DNA of 43,010 nt, taken from NCBI GenBank assembly GCA_003251795.1, contig QKEI01000151.1:1-43010 (forward strand), read 5' to 3'. This document shows, piece by piece, positions 7,401 through 15,779 of this stretch (position 1 is the stretch's first letter; every line of letters begins with the position of its first letter). Origin of the DNA: Candidatus Muproteobacteria bacterium. GTDB lineage: Bacteria > Pseudomonadota > Gammaproteobacteria > Acidiferrobacterales > SPGG2. Under the pieces are notes generated by a model, which was not told the DNA's origin, made no database searches, and was given only the letters and a program-made list of their open reading frames with translations. Made by a program: the position numbers and the translations under genes.

Positions 7401-8237
7401 ATGCTGGGTGCTGCGGTTATCGTATTCCGTGAGGTGCTGGAAGCGGCGCTAATCATCGCTATTGTGATGGGTGCGAGCCGCGGCGTCGCCGCCCGTGGTC
7501 GCTGGATTCTCGCGGGCACGATTATCGGCATCCTCGGCGCAACCGTAGTGGCGGCGTTCACCGGCGCCATCGCTGATGCGCTGGAGGGTCGCGGCCAGGA
7601 GCTTCTCAACGCCTCGGTTTTGTTGGCGGCTGTGCTGATGCTCGGGTGGCATAACGTGTGGATGAGTGCCCATGGGCGCAAAGTGGCAGCAGACATGAAA
7701 CGTTTGGGCCATGATGTCAGCGTCGGCGCACGGCCGTTATCGGCGATGTTGATTGTCACCGCGCTGGCCGTGTTACGTGAGGGCTCAGAGACGGTGCTGT
7801 TCCTCTACAGCCTGACCGCTAGCGGCACCAACCCTATGATGTTGCTCAGCGGGGGTTTGCTGGGATTGCTCGCTGGTGCGCTGCTCGGGGCGTTGTTCTA
7901 CCGTGGTTTGCTGTACGTGCCATTGCACCATTTCTTCACTTTCACCGGCTGGATCATCTTGTTGCTGGCAGCGGGGCTTGCCGCCAATGCGGCCGGTTAT
8001 CTTACGCAGGCGGGGTTGCTGCCGAGTCTATATCCACAGGTCTGGGACAGCTCGCACATCCTGAGCCAGGAAAGTTTCATTGGTCAATTACTGCATATCC
8101 TGATCGGCTATAACGATAGGCCCACGGCCATGCAATTGCTCTTCTACCTGGCGACAATTGCGACCATGGGTTTGCTCATGCGGGGCGCCGGTTGGCGGGC
8201 AACACAGACATCTGTCAAAGCCGGCAGTGCCGCCTGA
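7401..8237 (+). CDS. efeU: FTR1/EfeU-family iron permease
   Basis: FTR1-family permeases import ferric iron produced by oxidation of ferrous iron at the membrane surface. The 278-residue protein has seven likely membrane segments and both hallmark REXXE motifs: REVLE at residues 10-14 and REGSE at 126-130. GGA lies seven bases before the ATG. It shares an operon with the cupredoxin-like protein and a Fur box. The usual EfeO M75 peptidase-like domain and the EfeB haem peroxidase are not next to it, so this is a reduced two-gene version. The gene symbol is by family rather than proven orthology. Confidence 0.9.
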   Translation: MLGAAVIVFREVLEAALIIAIVMGASRGVAARGRWILAGTIIGILGATVVAAFTGAIADALEGRGQELLNASVLLAAVLMLGWHNVWMSAHGRKVAADMKRLGHDVSVGARPLSAMLIVTALAVLREGSETVLFLYSLTASGTNPMMLLSGGLLGLLAGALLGALFYRGLLYVPLHHFFTFTGWIILLLAAGLAANAAGYLTQAGLLPSLYPQVWDSSHILSQESFIGQLLHILIGYNDRPTAMQLLFYLATIATMGLLMRGAGWRATQTSVKAGSAA

Positions 8238-8257
8238 CAGCGTCCTAGTCAGTCAGG

Positions 8258-8848
8258 TCACGAGTGTAATTCTTTATAGAACACGTGACGGCCGATGCGA
8301 GCCACGGGTTTTTTCCCTCTTGCCCAGCTCGGCCTGATGTGGCGGGCGTGGTAGAACAGAACCCCCTGCAGCTTGGGCGCACGTCGCTTGAAGTAGACGG
8401 CGTTGGCGACGTCCCAGGCCTGTTGCCACATTCTCGCTTGCGGCTTGTTGACTGAATCAAACTCAGTCCAGGAGAACCCGGCCACATAGCGGCGACGGAT
8501 GTAATCCCAATTCTTCTCGTAGACAACCTCACAAACCGTGTTTGGATAGCGTGATGAGGCGACGCGATTCATCGTTACTTCGGCGACCGCGTATTGGCCG
8601 GCCAGGGGTTCGCCGCGGGCCTCGTGATAGACGTTGAGCGCAAGACAAACCAACTGCTGGTTATCGTCCCGCGGGGTGAGCGAGAAATAGGTGATCAGTA
8701 CGACCGCAATAACAGGTAGGGTCAACAGCGAAAAGAATGGCCAATCGCTTCTATCGCGCGTATGCCAGTAAAACAGTAGCCCGTCCCAGGCACGAACTAT
8801 AGGCCTGAGATAACATGTTGATATTGTTATGAAAGGCCGGGCGAGCAT
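8258..8848 (-). CDS. SleB-like cell wall hydrolase
   Basis: A membrane-anchored protein of about 196 residues: one hydrophobic segment (FFSLLTLPVIAVVLITYF) followed by a Hydrolase_2/SleB-type domain. The domain shows CLALNVYHEARGEP with the catalytic-type Glu, QYAVAEVTMNRV, TVCEVVYE and near the end LFYHARHIRPSW. The family cleaves peptidoglycan (lytic transglycosylase or amidase activity in spore-formers; general wall hydrolase in proteobacteria). The frame stays open to 9178, but the upstream part is Arg-rich, overlaps the divergent oxidoreductase gene and has no signature, so the ATG at 8848 is preferred. The ribosome site is weak, leaving the start uncertain. Confidence 0.75.
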   Translation of the reverse strand: MLARPFITISTCYLRPIVRAWDGLLFYWHTRDRSDWPFFSLLTLPVIAVVLITYFSLTPRDDNQQLVCLALNVYHEARGEPLAGQYAVAEVTMNRVASSRYPNTVCEVVYEKNWDYIRRRYVAGFSWTEFDSVNKPQARMWQQAWDVANAVYFKRRAPKLQGVLFYHARHIRPSWARGKKPVARIGRHVFYKELHS

Positions 8849-9068
8849 GACTCGTTTTCGACGAAAAGCGTGGTCTACGTAATTGTAGCTAGCCCAGGTT
8901 CCGGCATGGCTGTGGGGTTTGCCAAGCCGTTTCTGATCAGCGCGCCGCGGCTGCCGACCAATGGGGGTCGTACCCGGCTGCTTTGGCCGCCGGCGTGCCG
9001 ACTGTGACTGTTGTCGCCCTGTTCGCATGTTGATGGAATAATGTGCAAATTCCTTGCCGAGCCCGTCC

Positions 9069-11141
9069 ATGGCGCGCACCCAAAAGCTTCCGAGATTCCA
9101 TTCCGCCTGTCCGCACGACTGTCCGAGTACCTGTGCGCTCGAAGTAGAGCGGGTCGACGCGCATACGATCGGACGCATTTACGGCGCCAAGGACAACGGT
9201 TACACGGCGGGAGTGATCTGTGCCAAGGTGGCGCGTTACGCTGAGCGCGTGCATCACCCCGAACGCCTGCGTGTACCGCTACGGCGCGTCGGCCCCAAGG
9301 GCGAAGGTGCGCGCGCCTTTCGGCCGCTCTCGTGGGACGAAGCCCTGGACGAAGTGGCCGAACAACTGTTGCGCGTGGCAAATACCCACGGTAGCGAAGC
9401 GGTATGGCCATATTTTTACGCGGGCACCATGGGACTTGTGCAGCGCGATGGCATCGAGCGTTTACGCCATGTCATGAAATACTCGCGCCAGCATTCCACC
9501 ATCTGCATCACCCTGGTCGATGCCGGCTGGAACGCGGGCACTGGTATCAAACGCGGCGTCGATCCGCGCGAGATGGGAGAAAGCGATCTTATTATCGTGT
9601 GGGGTTGCAACGCCGTCAGCACCCAAGTCAACGTCATGCGACATGTCGCGCGCGCCCGGCGCGAGCGAAGCGCCAAGCTGGTGGTGGTCGATCCCTACCG
9701 CACGGCGACGGCGGCGAAGGCTGACTTGCACTTGATGTTGCGTCCGGGCACAGACGGTGCGCTCGCCTGCGCGGTGATGCATGTCTTGTTCAAGGAGGGT
9801 TATGCCGATCGCGATTACTTGCGGGTGTACACGGACGTCCCGGCGGAGCTCGAGCGCCATCTCGCGAGCCGTACGCCACAATGGGCGGCCGCCATCACGG
9901 GCCTGAGCGTTGAGGCAATCGAAGAGTTCGCGCGTCTCTATGGGCGCACCCGACGATCCTTCATTCGCGTAGGTTACGGCCTCTCGCGGTCACGCAACGG
10001 CGCCGCCAATGTGCACGCGGTAACTTGCCTACCGGCGGTGACCGGGGCATGGCAATACCGAGGAGGCGGCGCGCTTTACAGCAACCACGCTTTTTACGGG
10101 ATCGATGACACGCTGATCAAGGGTACCGACGCCCTGGACCCCAGCGTGCGCGTACTCGATCAGTCCCGCATCGGTCCAGTGCTCTGTGGCAACGCTGGTG
10201 ATCTGCAAGGCGGCCCGCCGATCGCCGCGCTTTTCATCCAGAACACGAATCCCATGGTGGTGGCGCCTGATTCGCTCAAAGTGAGGCAGGGGTTCTCGCG
10301 CGAAGACTTGTTCATTTGCGTGCATGAACAGTTCATGACGGAAACGGCGGCGATGGCGGACATCGTGCTCCCGGCGACCACTTTCCTCGAGCATGACGAT
10401 ATTTACAAAGGCGGGGGTCACACGTACCTGCAAGTTACGCGCAAGGTGATTGAGCCCTATGCTGAGTCTCGGTGCAATCACTGGGTGATCTGTGAGCTTG
10501 CCAGACGCCTAGGGGCGCAGCATGCGGGTTTCGAAATGACGGCTTGGCAGCTGATAGAAGAAACTGTCAAGCGCTCGGGCTGGCCGGATGCCGACAGCCT
10601 CTATCGCAATCACTGGCACGATTGCGCGCTTGATTTCGAATCTGCGCACTTTCTCAATGGTTTCGAGACACCGGACCGGCGTTTTCACTTCAAACCGGAC
10701 TGGGCGCGGGTGGGTAAGGCACATGCGGCCATGCCGACGCTGCCCGACCATGTTGCCAGCATCGACGAAGCCGATGGCGAACACCCCTTTCGCCTGGTGA
10801 CGGCGCCGGCGCGTAACTACCTCAATACCACCTTCACCGAGACGCCAACTTCCATGACACAGGAGGGCAGGCCGACGTTACTCATCCACCCTCGGGATTG
10901 CGCAGCACTCGGCATTGCCACGGGTGATCGCGTACGTCTCGGTAACCGCCTCGCCTCGGTCGTGGTACATGCCCGACCCTTTGATGGGGTGCAGCCGGGA
11001 GTGGTCGTGGTGGAGAGTATCTGGCCCAATCGTGCCTTCGAAGAGGGCATCGGCATCAACGCCCTGGTCAGCGCTGACCCGGGCCCGCCTAACGGCGGGG
11101 CCGTGTTTCACGATACCGCCATCTGGGTACGCCGGGCTTAA
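9069..11141 (+). CDS. Molybdopterin-dependent oxidoreductase, FeS-binding
   Basis: A 690-residue member of the DMSO-reductase superfamily. The N-terminus has a 4Fe-4S motif CPHDCPSTC followed by VICAKV, then the three molybdopterin regions: PLSWDEALDEVAEQL, SDLIIVWGCNAVSTQ with VVVDPYRTATA, and the C-terminal dinucleotide-binding domain from about residue 570 (FRLVTAPARNYLNTTF, LGIATGDRVRLGN). There is no Tat signal, so it is probably cytoplasmic. The next enzymes seen with such proteins, FeS or membrane subunits, are missing on both sides. The substrate cannot be told. ATG 9069 lies just before the cluster motif, as usual for this group; an upstream ATG at 9054 is also in frame. Confidence 0.88.
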   Translation: MARTQKLPRFHSACPHDCPSTCALEVERVDAHTIGRIYGAKDNGYTAGVICAKVARYAERVHHPERLRVPLRRVGPKGEGARAFRPLSWDEALDEVAEQLLRVANTHGSEAVWPYFYAGTMGLVQRDGIERLRHVMKYSRQHSTICITLVDAGWNAGTGIKRGVDPREMGESDLIIVWGCNAVSTQVNVMRHVARARRERSAKLVVVDPYRTATAAKADLHLMLRPGTDGALACAVMHVLFKEGYADRDYLRVYTDVPAELERHLASRTPQWAAAITGLSVEAIEEFARLYGRTRRSFIRVGYGLSRSRNGAANVHAVTCLPAVTGAWQYRGGGALYSNHAFYGIDDTLIKGTDALDPSVRVLDQSRIGPVLCGNAGDLQGGPPIAALFIQNTNPMVVAPDSLKVRQGFSREDLFICVHEQFMTETAAMADIVLPATTFLEHDDIYKGGGHTYLQVTRKVIEPYAESRCNHWVICELARRLGAQHAGFEMTAWQLIEETVKRSGWPDADSLYRNHWHDCALDFESAHFLNGFETPDRRFHFKPDWARVGKAHAAMPTLPDHVASIDEADGEHPFRLVTAPARNYLNTTFTETPTSMTQEGRPTLLIHPRDCAALGIATGDRVRLGNRLASVVVHARPFDGVQPGVVVVESIWPNRAFEEGIGINALVSADPGPPNGGAVFHDTAIWVRRA

Positions 11142-11355
11142 GCGGCGTACCTCCTGTACTCGCTAAACCCGCTATAGCGGCCGCCGTGGCGCGGCATGCT
11201 GCTGCCACTATTTGGCGAGCACCGGCAACGGTTGCTGTGAGTGCCAAACCGGATTCGTTGACCGACGGCTGCAGAAGAGCGTTCGCCATTATTCCGTCGA
11301 TCTGGTCTGGAACTTGCAAATCCGTTGGCAGCGGTTTTGCGTTGGGGGTTGTACG

Positions 11356-12069
11356 ATGAGTCAAGTGGCTTTGTCCCAGGTGCACGCGTATCCGGTGCAT
11401 GAGCGTATTCGGCGTACGACGGCTGAACGCCAGGCCGAGCTTGACCGCGAAGCGGCCGCACAACTACGCAGCTTGCCGTACCCGCGCTATTACCTCTCCT
11501 TTGCCACCATCGCGCCTGCCGAACCATTGTGGACCGGTACACTGCCGTACCAACCGCTGCCATTCCAGTGGTCTTGTCATATCGAAAATGAGACTGGCAA
11601 CGTGCGCCATGCCGGATTTCTGGATCCGAGTGGAGAGCCACCAATGGCCTCGCTGGCGGGGCACCTGCTGGCGATCCTCGGTGAGGTCGGACCGGTCTTC
11701 ACCTACACGCGTTTTGCCGAACTGGTGATTATTGATCTAGCCGAGATGTATCCAAACCTGGCGGATCGCTTGACGCTGACCATCGACCGCCTGATCGATC
11801 TGCGCGCGATCGCCCAGGCCCACTATTTTCATTTGTCCCCGAAGGGCACGTGGACATTGAAGGGACTGCTGCCCACCGTCGCTCCTGATCTCGCCGGCGC
11901 CGAATTAGACGAAGTGCAAGCCGATGCGGACGCCGCACGCGCTTATCTCGACGTCATCGATTCAACGATCGCGCCCGAGCGACGCCAACAGCTGATTGGC
12001 GCGCTTCGCGCCTTTAGCAAGCGTGAAACGCTCGCGCTCGTGCGCCTCGCCAGGTTCTTACAGCGCTAA
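11356..12069 (+). CDS. C-terminal half of a DUF2779 nuclease, active site lost
   Basis: This 237-residue frame matches only the C-terminal, RNase H-like exonuclease part of DUF2779 proteins, from the linker (HERIRRTTAERQAELD) through LPYPRYYL and PYQPLPFQWSCHIE to LARFLQR at the end. Key acidic residues are gone. The family YYLDFET reads YYLSFAT here, the YxxDM-type position reads FHLSPKG, and the final RDT position reads RET. A DEDD-type nuclease should therefore be inactive. A GGGGG run lies 8-12 bases upstream of ATG 11356. The N-terminal half of the same family is at 15780-16436. The frame is open and clean, so a non-catalytic role or slow decay are both possible. Confidence 0.7.
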   Translation: MSQVALSQVHAYPVHERIRRTTAERQAELDREAAAQLRSLPYPRYYLSFATIAPAEPLWTGTLPYQPLPFQWSCHIENETGNVRHAGFLDPSGEPPMASLAGHLLAILGEVGPVFTYTRFAELVIIDLAEMYPNLADRLTLTIDRLIDLRAIAQAHYFHLSPKGTWTLKGLLPTVAPDLAGAELDEVQADADAARAYLDVIDSTIAPERRQQLIGALRAFSKRETLALVRLARFLQR

Positions 12070-12120
12070 TTATTCTTGGAGTGCCAGCTGAGTTGCGGGC
12101 GGCCACAGTGCTACCGCCAA

Positions 12121-13125
12121 TCAGTCACTCAGCTCGGCCGGTGTGAGCGAAACTGTGATCTGATGCTTGCCCCGCAGTATGGTGAGCGTCACCGGGGTGA
12201 CCAAGGGCCACTCGGTCAGCGCCCGGTGTAGATCGTCGACACGGGCGACAGCTTGCGCATTTACGCCTATGACGATATCACCACTGCGAAGGCCCGCTTG
12301 GCGGGCCGGTCCGCGCGCATCGAGCGATACGATCTCCACGGCCCTTTCCGCTGGCAGGTTCAAGGCCCTTACCAACCGACGATCGAGCGGACGCTCGCGC
12401 CCGACTATTCCGAGATAGCTGCGGCGCACCCGACCATGTTGTAGCAGCTGCGACAACACCCAGCGTGCGGTAAGAGCCGGGATGGCAAAACCGATACCCT
12501 GGGCGCGGGCGATGATGGCGGTATTGATGCCCATCACCTGCCCACGAGAATCGAGCAGGGCGCCACCCGAGTTGCCCGGATTTAGCGGCGCTGTGTGCTG
12601 GACAATATTCTCGATGAGTCGACCCTGCTGGCTTCGCAGGCTGCGTCCTAGCGCGCTGACCACTCCGGTGGAAACGCTCGACTCAAAGCCAAGGGCGTTG
12701 CCGATGGCAATCACCAGTTGGCCAACACGCAGTCGCGTGGAGTCGCCGAGCTCGGCGAATGCCAGCGAATGGGCGTGCGCACGAATCACCGCGAGATCGG
12801 TCGCAGGGTCTGTACCGACGATACTCGCTTCACATTGGCTGCCATCGGTGAAGGAGGTCACCAACTGAGCGGCGCCGTGTACCACGTGGCTGTTGGTAAG
12901 GATGTAGCCATCTGGTGTGACGACCACACCTGAGCCCGCACCCTGCTGGCGCCCACCAACAGCGATGTTCGCTACCGCCGGACCGACCTGCTCGACCACG
13001 TGCACCACCGCTCGCGAGTAGGCATCGAGTAACTCTTCCTCTTGCGCGCTCGTGCGGGCTCCATTTTCTCCTGGTGCGGATCCACTATCGCTGTCAGTGC
13101 TTGTGAAGACCAAGTCCCCGTCCAT
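12121..13125 (-). CDS. HtrA/DegP-like serine protease with PDZ domain
   Basis: A 334-residue trypsin-like (S1C) protease with one C-terminal PDZ domain (about 235-330). The catalytic triad is intact: H80 in TNSHVV, D110 in ATDLAV and S186 in GNSGGAL. Unlike typical DegP, DegQ or DegS, no signal peptide or membrane segment precedes the protease domain; residues 1-30 are acidic and polar. The frame is open upstream of 13125 but has no start codon. It may act in the cytoplasm or the N-terminus may be lost. It stands alone, convergent with the DUF2779 half, with no sigmaE or Cpx-type promoter that I could recognise. Confidence 0.88.
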   Translation of the reverse strand: MDGDLVFTSTDSDSGSAPGENGARTSAQEEELLDAYSRAVVHVVEQVGPAVANIAVGGRQQGAGSGVVVTPDGYILTNSHVVHGAAQLVTSFTDGSQCEASIVGTDPATDLAVIRAHAHSLAFAELGDSTRLRVGQLVIAIGNALGFESSVSTGVVSALGRSLRSQQGRLIENIVQHTAPLNPGNSGGALLDSRGQVMGINTAIIARAQGIGFAIPALTARWVLSQLLQHGRVRRSYLGIVGRERPLDRRLVRALNLPAERAVEIVSLDARGPARQAGLRSGDIVIGVNAQAVARVDDLHRALTEWPLVTPVTLTILRGKHQITVSLTPAELSD

Positions 13126-13597
13126 CTCTACATGTCCCTGGAGGGCGCGATTATCCGCGCTTGCGTAAGCGCTAGAGATGGGGGCGCCGCGGGGCGCTTC
13201 AAAGGTCTGCCCAGGATGGCGTGCGTCCGTGGAAAATGGCCGATTAAGGCCGAGGCTTTGGGCTCGGCTCGAGCAGCTGCGCTGGTCGCCCCCTAGCGGG
13301 AGCCTCAGGCCTTATCGCCCTTGCGCCGCCCGGGGCTGTGACGGCGGTCTGCACCCGCACGCTGTGCACCGCGGCGATCGGGAAACATGCGCCGTACGCG
13401 TTCGCGACGGGAACGCTGTTTCTTTGCTGCCGTTGCTGTGTTTTCTTGCATTACCGTTATGCGCCTAGATTGCTAATGCCTACTGCAAACATAGCTCACG
13501 AAGAAAAAAAAGCAGGGTCTTCCGCGATGATATGCATTTCTCACGAACCGCTCGTTGGCCGCGGGCCTAATTTGACCCACAGCGGAATGGGTTTAAC
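13126..13597. other. Intergenic region of about 470 bases
   Basis: This region lies upstream of the leftward HtrA-like gene and the rightward gene at 13598. Short frames have no family signature. The right part contains an A-rich stretch (13502-13512). I see no terminator, tRNA or recognisable RNA family. The HtrA promoter must lie here. Confidence 0.5.
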
Positions 13598-14323
13598 ATG
13601 GCACGCCTCGACGTACGGGCTGGCTGTATGGACGCAGTGGAGATCGAGTATCGCTTGAACTGTCCCGAGCGCAGCGAACGCGTGTTCAGGGTTCGACTCG
13701 ATAGCGGCACGGTGGCGCCAGGTGTGCCGCAACAATCGTTGCTACCGTCGTGGACCACGCTTCAATTCCACCAGTGTCCCAACTGCCCGCTGAACGCCGC
13801 AGAGCATCCGCGTTGCCCCGTTGCGGTCAACCTGGTGCCCCTGGTGCACGGGATCGGCGATTTGCAGTCGCACGAGCCAGTGCAGTTGCATGTGCGTGAG
13901 TCTCGACGGACCGTATCGGCTAGTACCACCGCGCAACGCGCGGTCAGTTCGTTGTTGGGGCTTATCATGGCGACAAGCGCGTGTCCCCACACGGCGCATT
14001 TTCGACCCATGGCACGATTCCATCTGCCCCTGGCCTCGATGGAGGAAACGGTTTATCGGGCAACATCGATGTATCTGCTGGCTCAATATTTCGCCTGCCG
14101 TGGTGGTAAGCGGCCCGATCTCGATCTAGGTGGGCTCGCACAAATCTACGCGGATCTTGAGGTTATTAACCGGGCGATGGCACAGCGTCTGCGTGGTGCG
14201 AGCGAGGAAGATGCCGCGGTCAACGCGGTCGTTATCCTCGATGTGTTGGCGAAGACGTTGCCCTTCGCCATCCTCGACGAGCTAGCTGACATGCGTCAGC
14301 TATTTTCGTCGTACTTGGAGTGA
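13598..14323 (+). CDS. Conserved hypothetical protein with CPNCPL motif
   Basis: A 241-residue soluble protein without signal peptide. The N-terminal part is beta-rich (VEIEYRLNCPERSERVFRVRLD) and contains a paired-cysteine motif HQCPNCPLN with a following HPRCPVAVNL, which could bind a metal. The middle has MATSACPHTAHFRPMARFHLP and a helical C-terminus. I recognise the pattern as a recurrent hypothetical protein of proteobacteria but do not know a function. The ATG at 13598 lies after TTTAAC with no clear ribosome site. It is a single gene, not obviously in an operon. Confidence 0.7.
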   Translation: MARLDVRAGCMDAVEIEYRLNCPERSERVFRVRLDSGTVAPGVPQQSLLPSWTTLQFHQCPNCPLNAAEHPRCPVAVNLVPLVHGIGDLQSHEPVQLHVRESRRTVSASTTAQRAVSSLLGLIMATSACPHTAHFRPMARFHLPLASMEETVYRATSMYLLAQYFACRGGKRPDLDLGGLAQIYADLEVINRAMAQRLRGASEEDAAVNAVVILDVLAKTLPFAILDELADMRQLFSSYLE

Positions 14324-14485
14324 GCGAAGCGGCGGCGTGTGTGCGTGACTTGCACAATTCGTTGCGAGTAGTGTTTTTCGACCTTACAGTTACGGTCGTT
14401 AGGGATTTTCAGTGAACTTGCGGCAAGACTAGCGCATCGTAGCCGATAACACGCGCCGTGCCGAAACCACTTCACCGAGGTAGAT

Positions 14486-14920
14486 ATGACGATGCGTGAG
14501 TTTACCCTTCCCACCGGCGCTCAAGGAGTCGCCGAGCTTATCGTTGGCCTGGAACATACCGCACCGCATGTGGGCAGCGGCAAGATCGCGGTGCTTGCCA
14601 CGCCAGTCATGGTCAACCTGATGGAGGCGGCGGCGTTGGCTGCCGTTGAGGCGCATTTGCCGCGGGGCTATCAGACGCTCGGGATTCGTCTCGATGTTTC
14701 ACACATCGCCGCCACGCCCGTCGGCATGCAGGTACGCGCCCATGCCGAGCTCACGCAGGTAGAAGCACGGCAACTGAGTTTTCGCGTGGTTGCTGAGGAT
14801 GAAGTGGAGATCATTGGCGAAGGCAGCCACGAACGGGTAATAGTCAACGTCGAACGCTTCGATCGGCGGGTTCAGGAGAAAGCCGCCAGGCGCGGAACGC
14901 CGAAGCTTAGAGGAAACTAG
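14486..14920 (+). CDS. FlK-like hotdog thioesterase
   Basis: A 144-residue hotdog-fold protein related to fluoroacetyl-CoA thioesterase FlK. It shows the motifs HVGSGKIAVLATPVMVNLMEAAA, with the Glu in LMEAAA at the active site, and VSHIAATPVGMQVRA, with the catalytic His. The Thr in ATPVM completes the FlK-type triad. It hydrolyses acyl-CoA thioesters; the fluoroacetyl specificity of Streptomyces FlK should not be assumed. GAGG five bases upstream supports ATG 14486. Its stop codon shares the four bases CTAG with the stop of the convergent RRM gene. Confidence 0.85.
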   Translation: MTMREFTLPTGAQGVAELIVGLEHTAPHVGSGKIAVLATPVMVNLMEAAALAAVEAHLPRGYQTLGIRLDVSHIAATPVGMQVRAHAELTQVEARQLSFRVVAEDEVEIIGEGSHERVIVNVERFDRRVQEKAARRGTPKLRGN

Positions 14921-15183
14921 CGGCGCCTGCGACCGCGCTGAGCGCGCGGTTCTTCGAAACACACCCGCAGCGATTTGCCGCTAAAGGTTCTCCCATCGAG
15001 ACCAGCGATCGCGGCGCGCGCCTCGTGACCTTCCATTTCGACGAAGCCGAAACCCCGGCATTTGCGCGTGAATATGTCCGATGCCAGACTGATAGAGCGC
15101 ACAGTGCCGAACTGTGAAAATAACTCCCGCACGGACTGCTCCGAGGCCTCGGCGGGTAAGTTACCGACGAACATTTTCTTCAA
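14917..15183 (-). CDS. RRM RNA-binding protein
   Basis: An RNA recognition motif protein of 88 residues of the bacterial/cyanobacterial Rbp type. RNP2 is KMFVGNL at the N-terminus and RNP1 is CRGFGFVEM in the middle, followed by an Arg-rich tail (RGRRRR). It binds single-stranded RNA in the cytoplasm. The start is best placed at TTG 15183, because GAGGA lies seven bases before it; the ATG three codons later is too far away. It follows a leftward cold-shock gene by 100 bases, with only a weak attenuator-like hairpin between them, so both may respond to cold. Confidence 0.88.
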   Translation of the reverse strand: MKKMFVGNLPAEASEQSVRELFSQFGTVRSISLASDIFTRKCRGFGFVEMEGHEARAAIAGLDGRTFSGKSLRVCFEEPRAQRGRRRR

Positions 15184-15204
15184 GTGGGTATCCTCGTTAA
15201 ACAA

Positions 15205-15227
15205 GAAACAAAACGCCCTTGGGGCGC
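15205..15227 (-). terminator. Weak terminator or attenuator between csp and RRM genes
   Basis: On the minus strand CGCCC-CAA-GGGCG is followed by TTTTGTTTC. The stem is only five to six base pairs, so it may attenuate rather than stop transcription from the cold-shock gene into the RRM gene. Confidence 0.4.
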
Positions 15228-15283
15228 AAACTAAACAACCCAACAGCGAAGCACTCTCGCTCGCGCTGCGAGCGCACGTCGGA

Positions 15284-15490
15284 TTAGCGTTGGGCCGTAA
15301 CCCGCGTTGCCTGCAACCCCTTCGGACCCTTCTCGACTTCAAAGTTCACTTGTTGGCCCTCCGTCAGGGTCTTGAAACCGCTGCCTTCGATCGCCGAAAA
15401 ATGTACGAACACATCAGGGCTGCCATCGGAGGGAGAGATGAAACCGTACCCCTTAGATTCGTTAAACCACTTTACTGTACCCGTAGCCAT
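15284..15490 (-). CDS. Cold-shock protein, CspA family
   Basis: A 68-residue cold-shock domain protein with both RNA-binding motifs, KGYGFISP (RNP1) and VFVHFSAI (RNP2). Such proteins bind single-stranded RNA and DNA and melt structures at low temperature. AGAGGTG before the ATG supports the start. It differs clearly from the two cold-shock proteins at 25156 and 25686 (for example [15 protein letters not shown] against [14 protein letters not shown]), so it is an older paralogue. It leads a probable operon with the RRM protein. Confidence 0.95.
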   Translation of the reverse strand: MATGTVKWFNESKGYGFISPSDGSPDVFVHFSAIEGSGFKTLTEGQQVNFEVEKGPKGLQATRVTAQR

Positions 15491-15779
15491 CTTACACCTC
15501 TAGTTAAGTCAATGACTGTGCGCTCGATCGCATATCAATGAAAGGTATCTTTACAGGGTGCTACCGCGAGAGACTCTGAAATGACCTAACTGACGTGCAA
15601 TCGCGTCGAGTTTACCCGAGTGCGGGCAGAAACACGAACGTTACCTCGCAAAAACGCCGCGACTCGAGTGGTTGGTTGCATTGCCCGAGCCCGACGCTGG
15701 GCCGTCGTCGACGGGCGATACCCCGCCTTGCGTTGCGGCGGAGCCCTGCTACGGTGTTGCTACTGTCCGTTGCTTTCCT
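15491..15779. other. Divergent intergenic region
   Basis: This spacer lies upstream of the leftward cold-shock gene and the rightward DUF2779 remnant. It probably carries the cold-shock promoter and leader near 15491-15590. No gene or clear operator was seen; short rightward frames have no signature. Confidence 0.45.

Noticed and set aside
8849-9178. N-terminal extension of the SleB-like hydrolase
   Set aside because: The added residues are basic and low-complexity, lie over the divergent oxidoreductase gene and have no family match; ATG 8848 gives a normal anchored protein.
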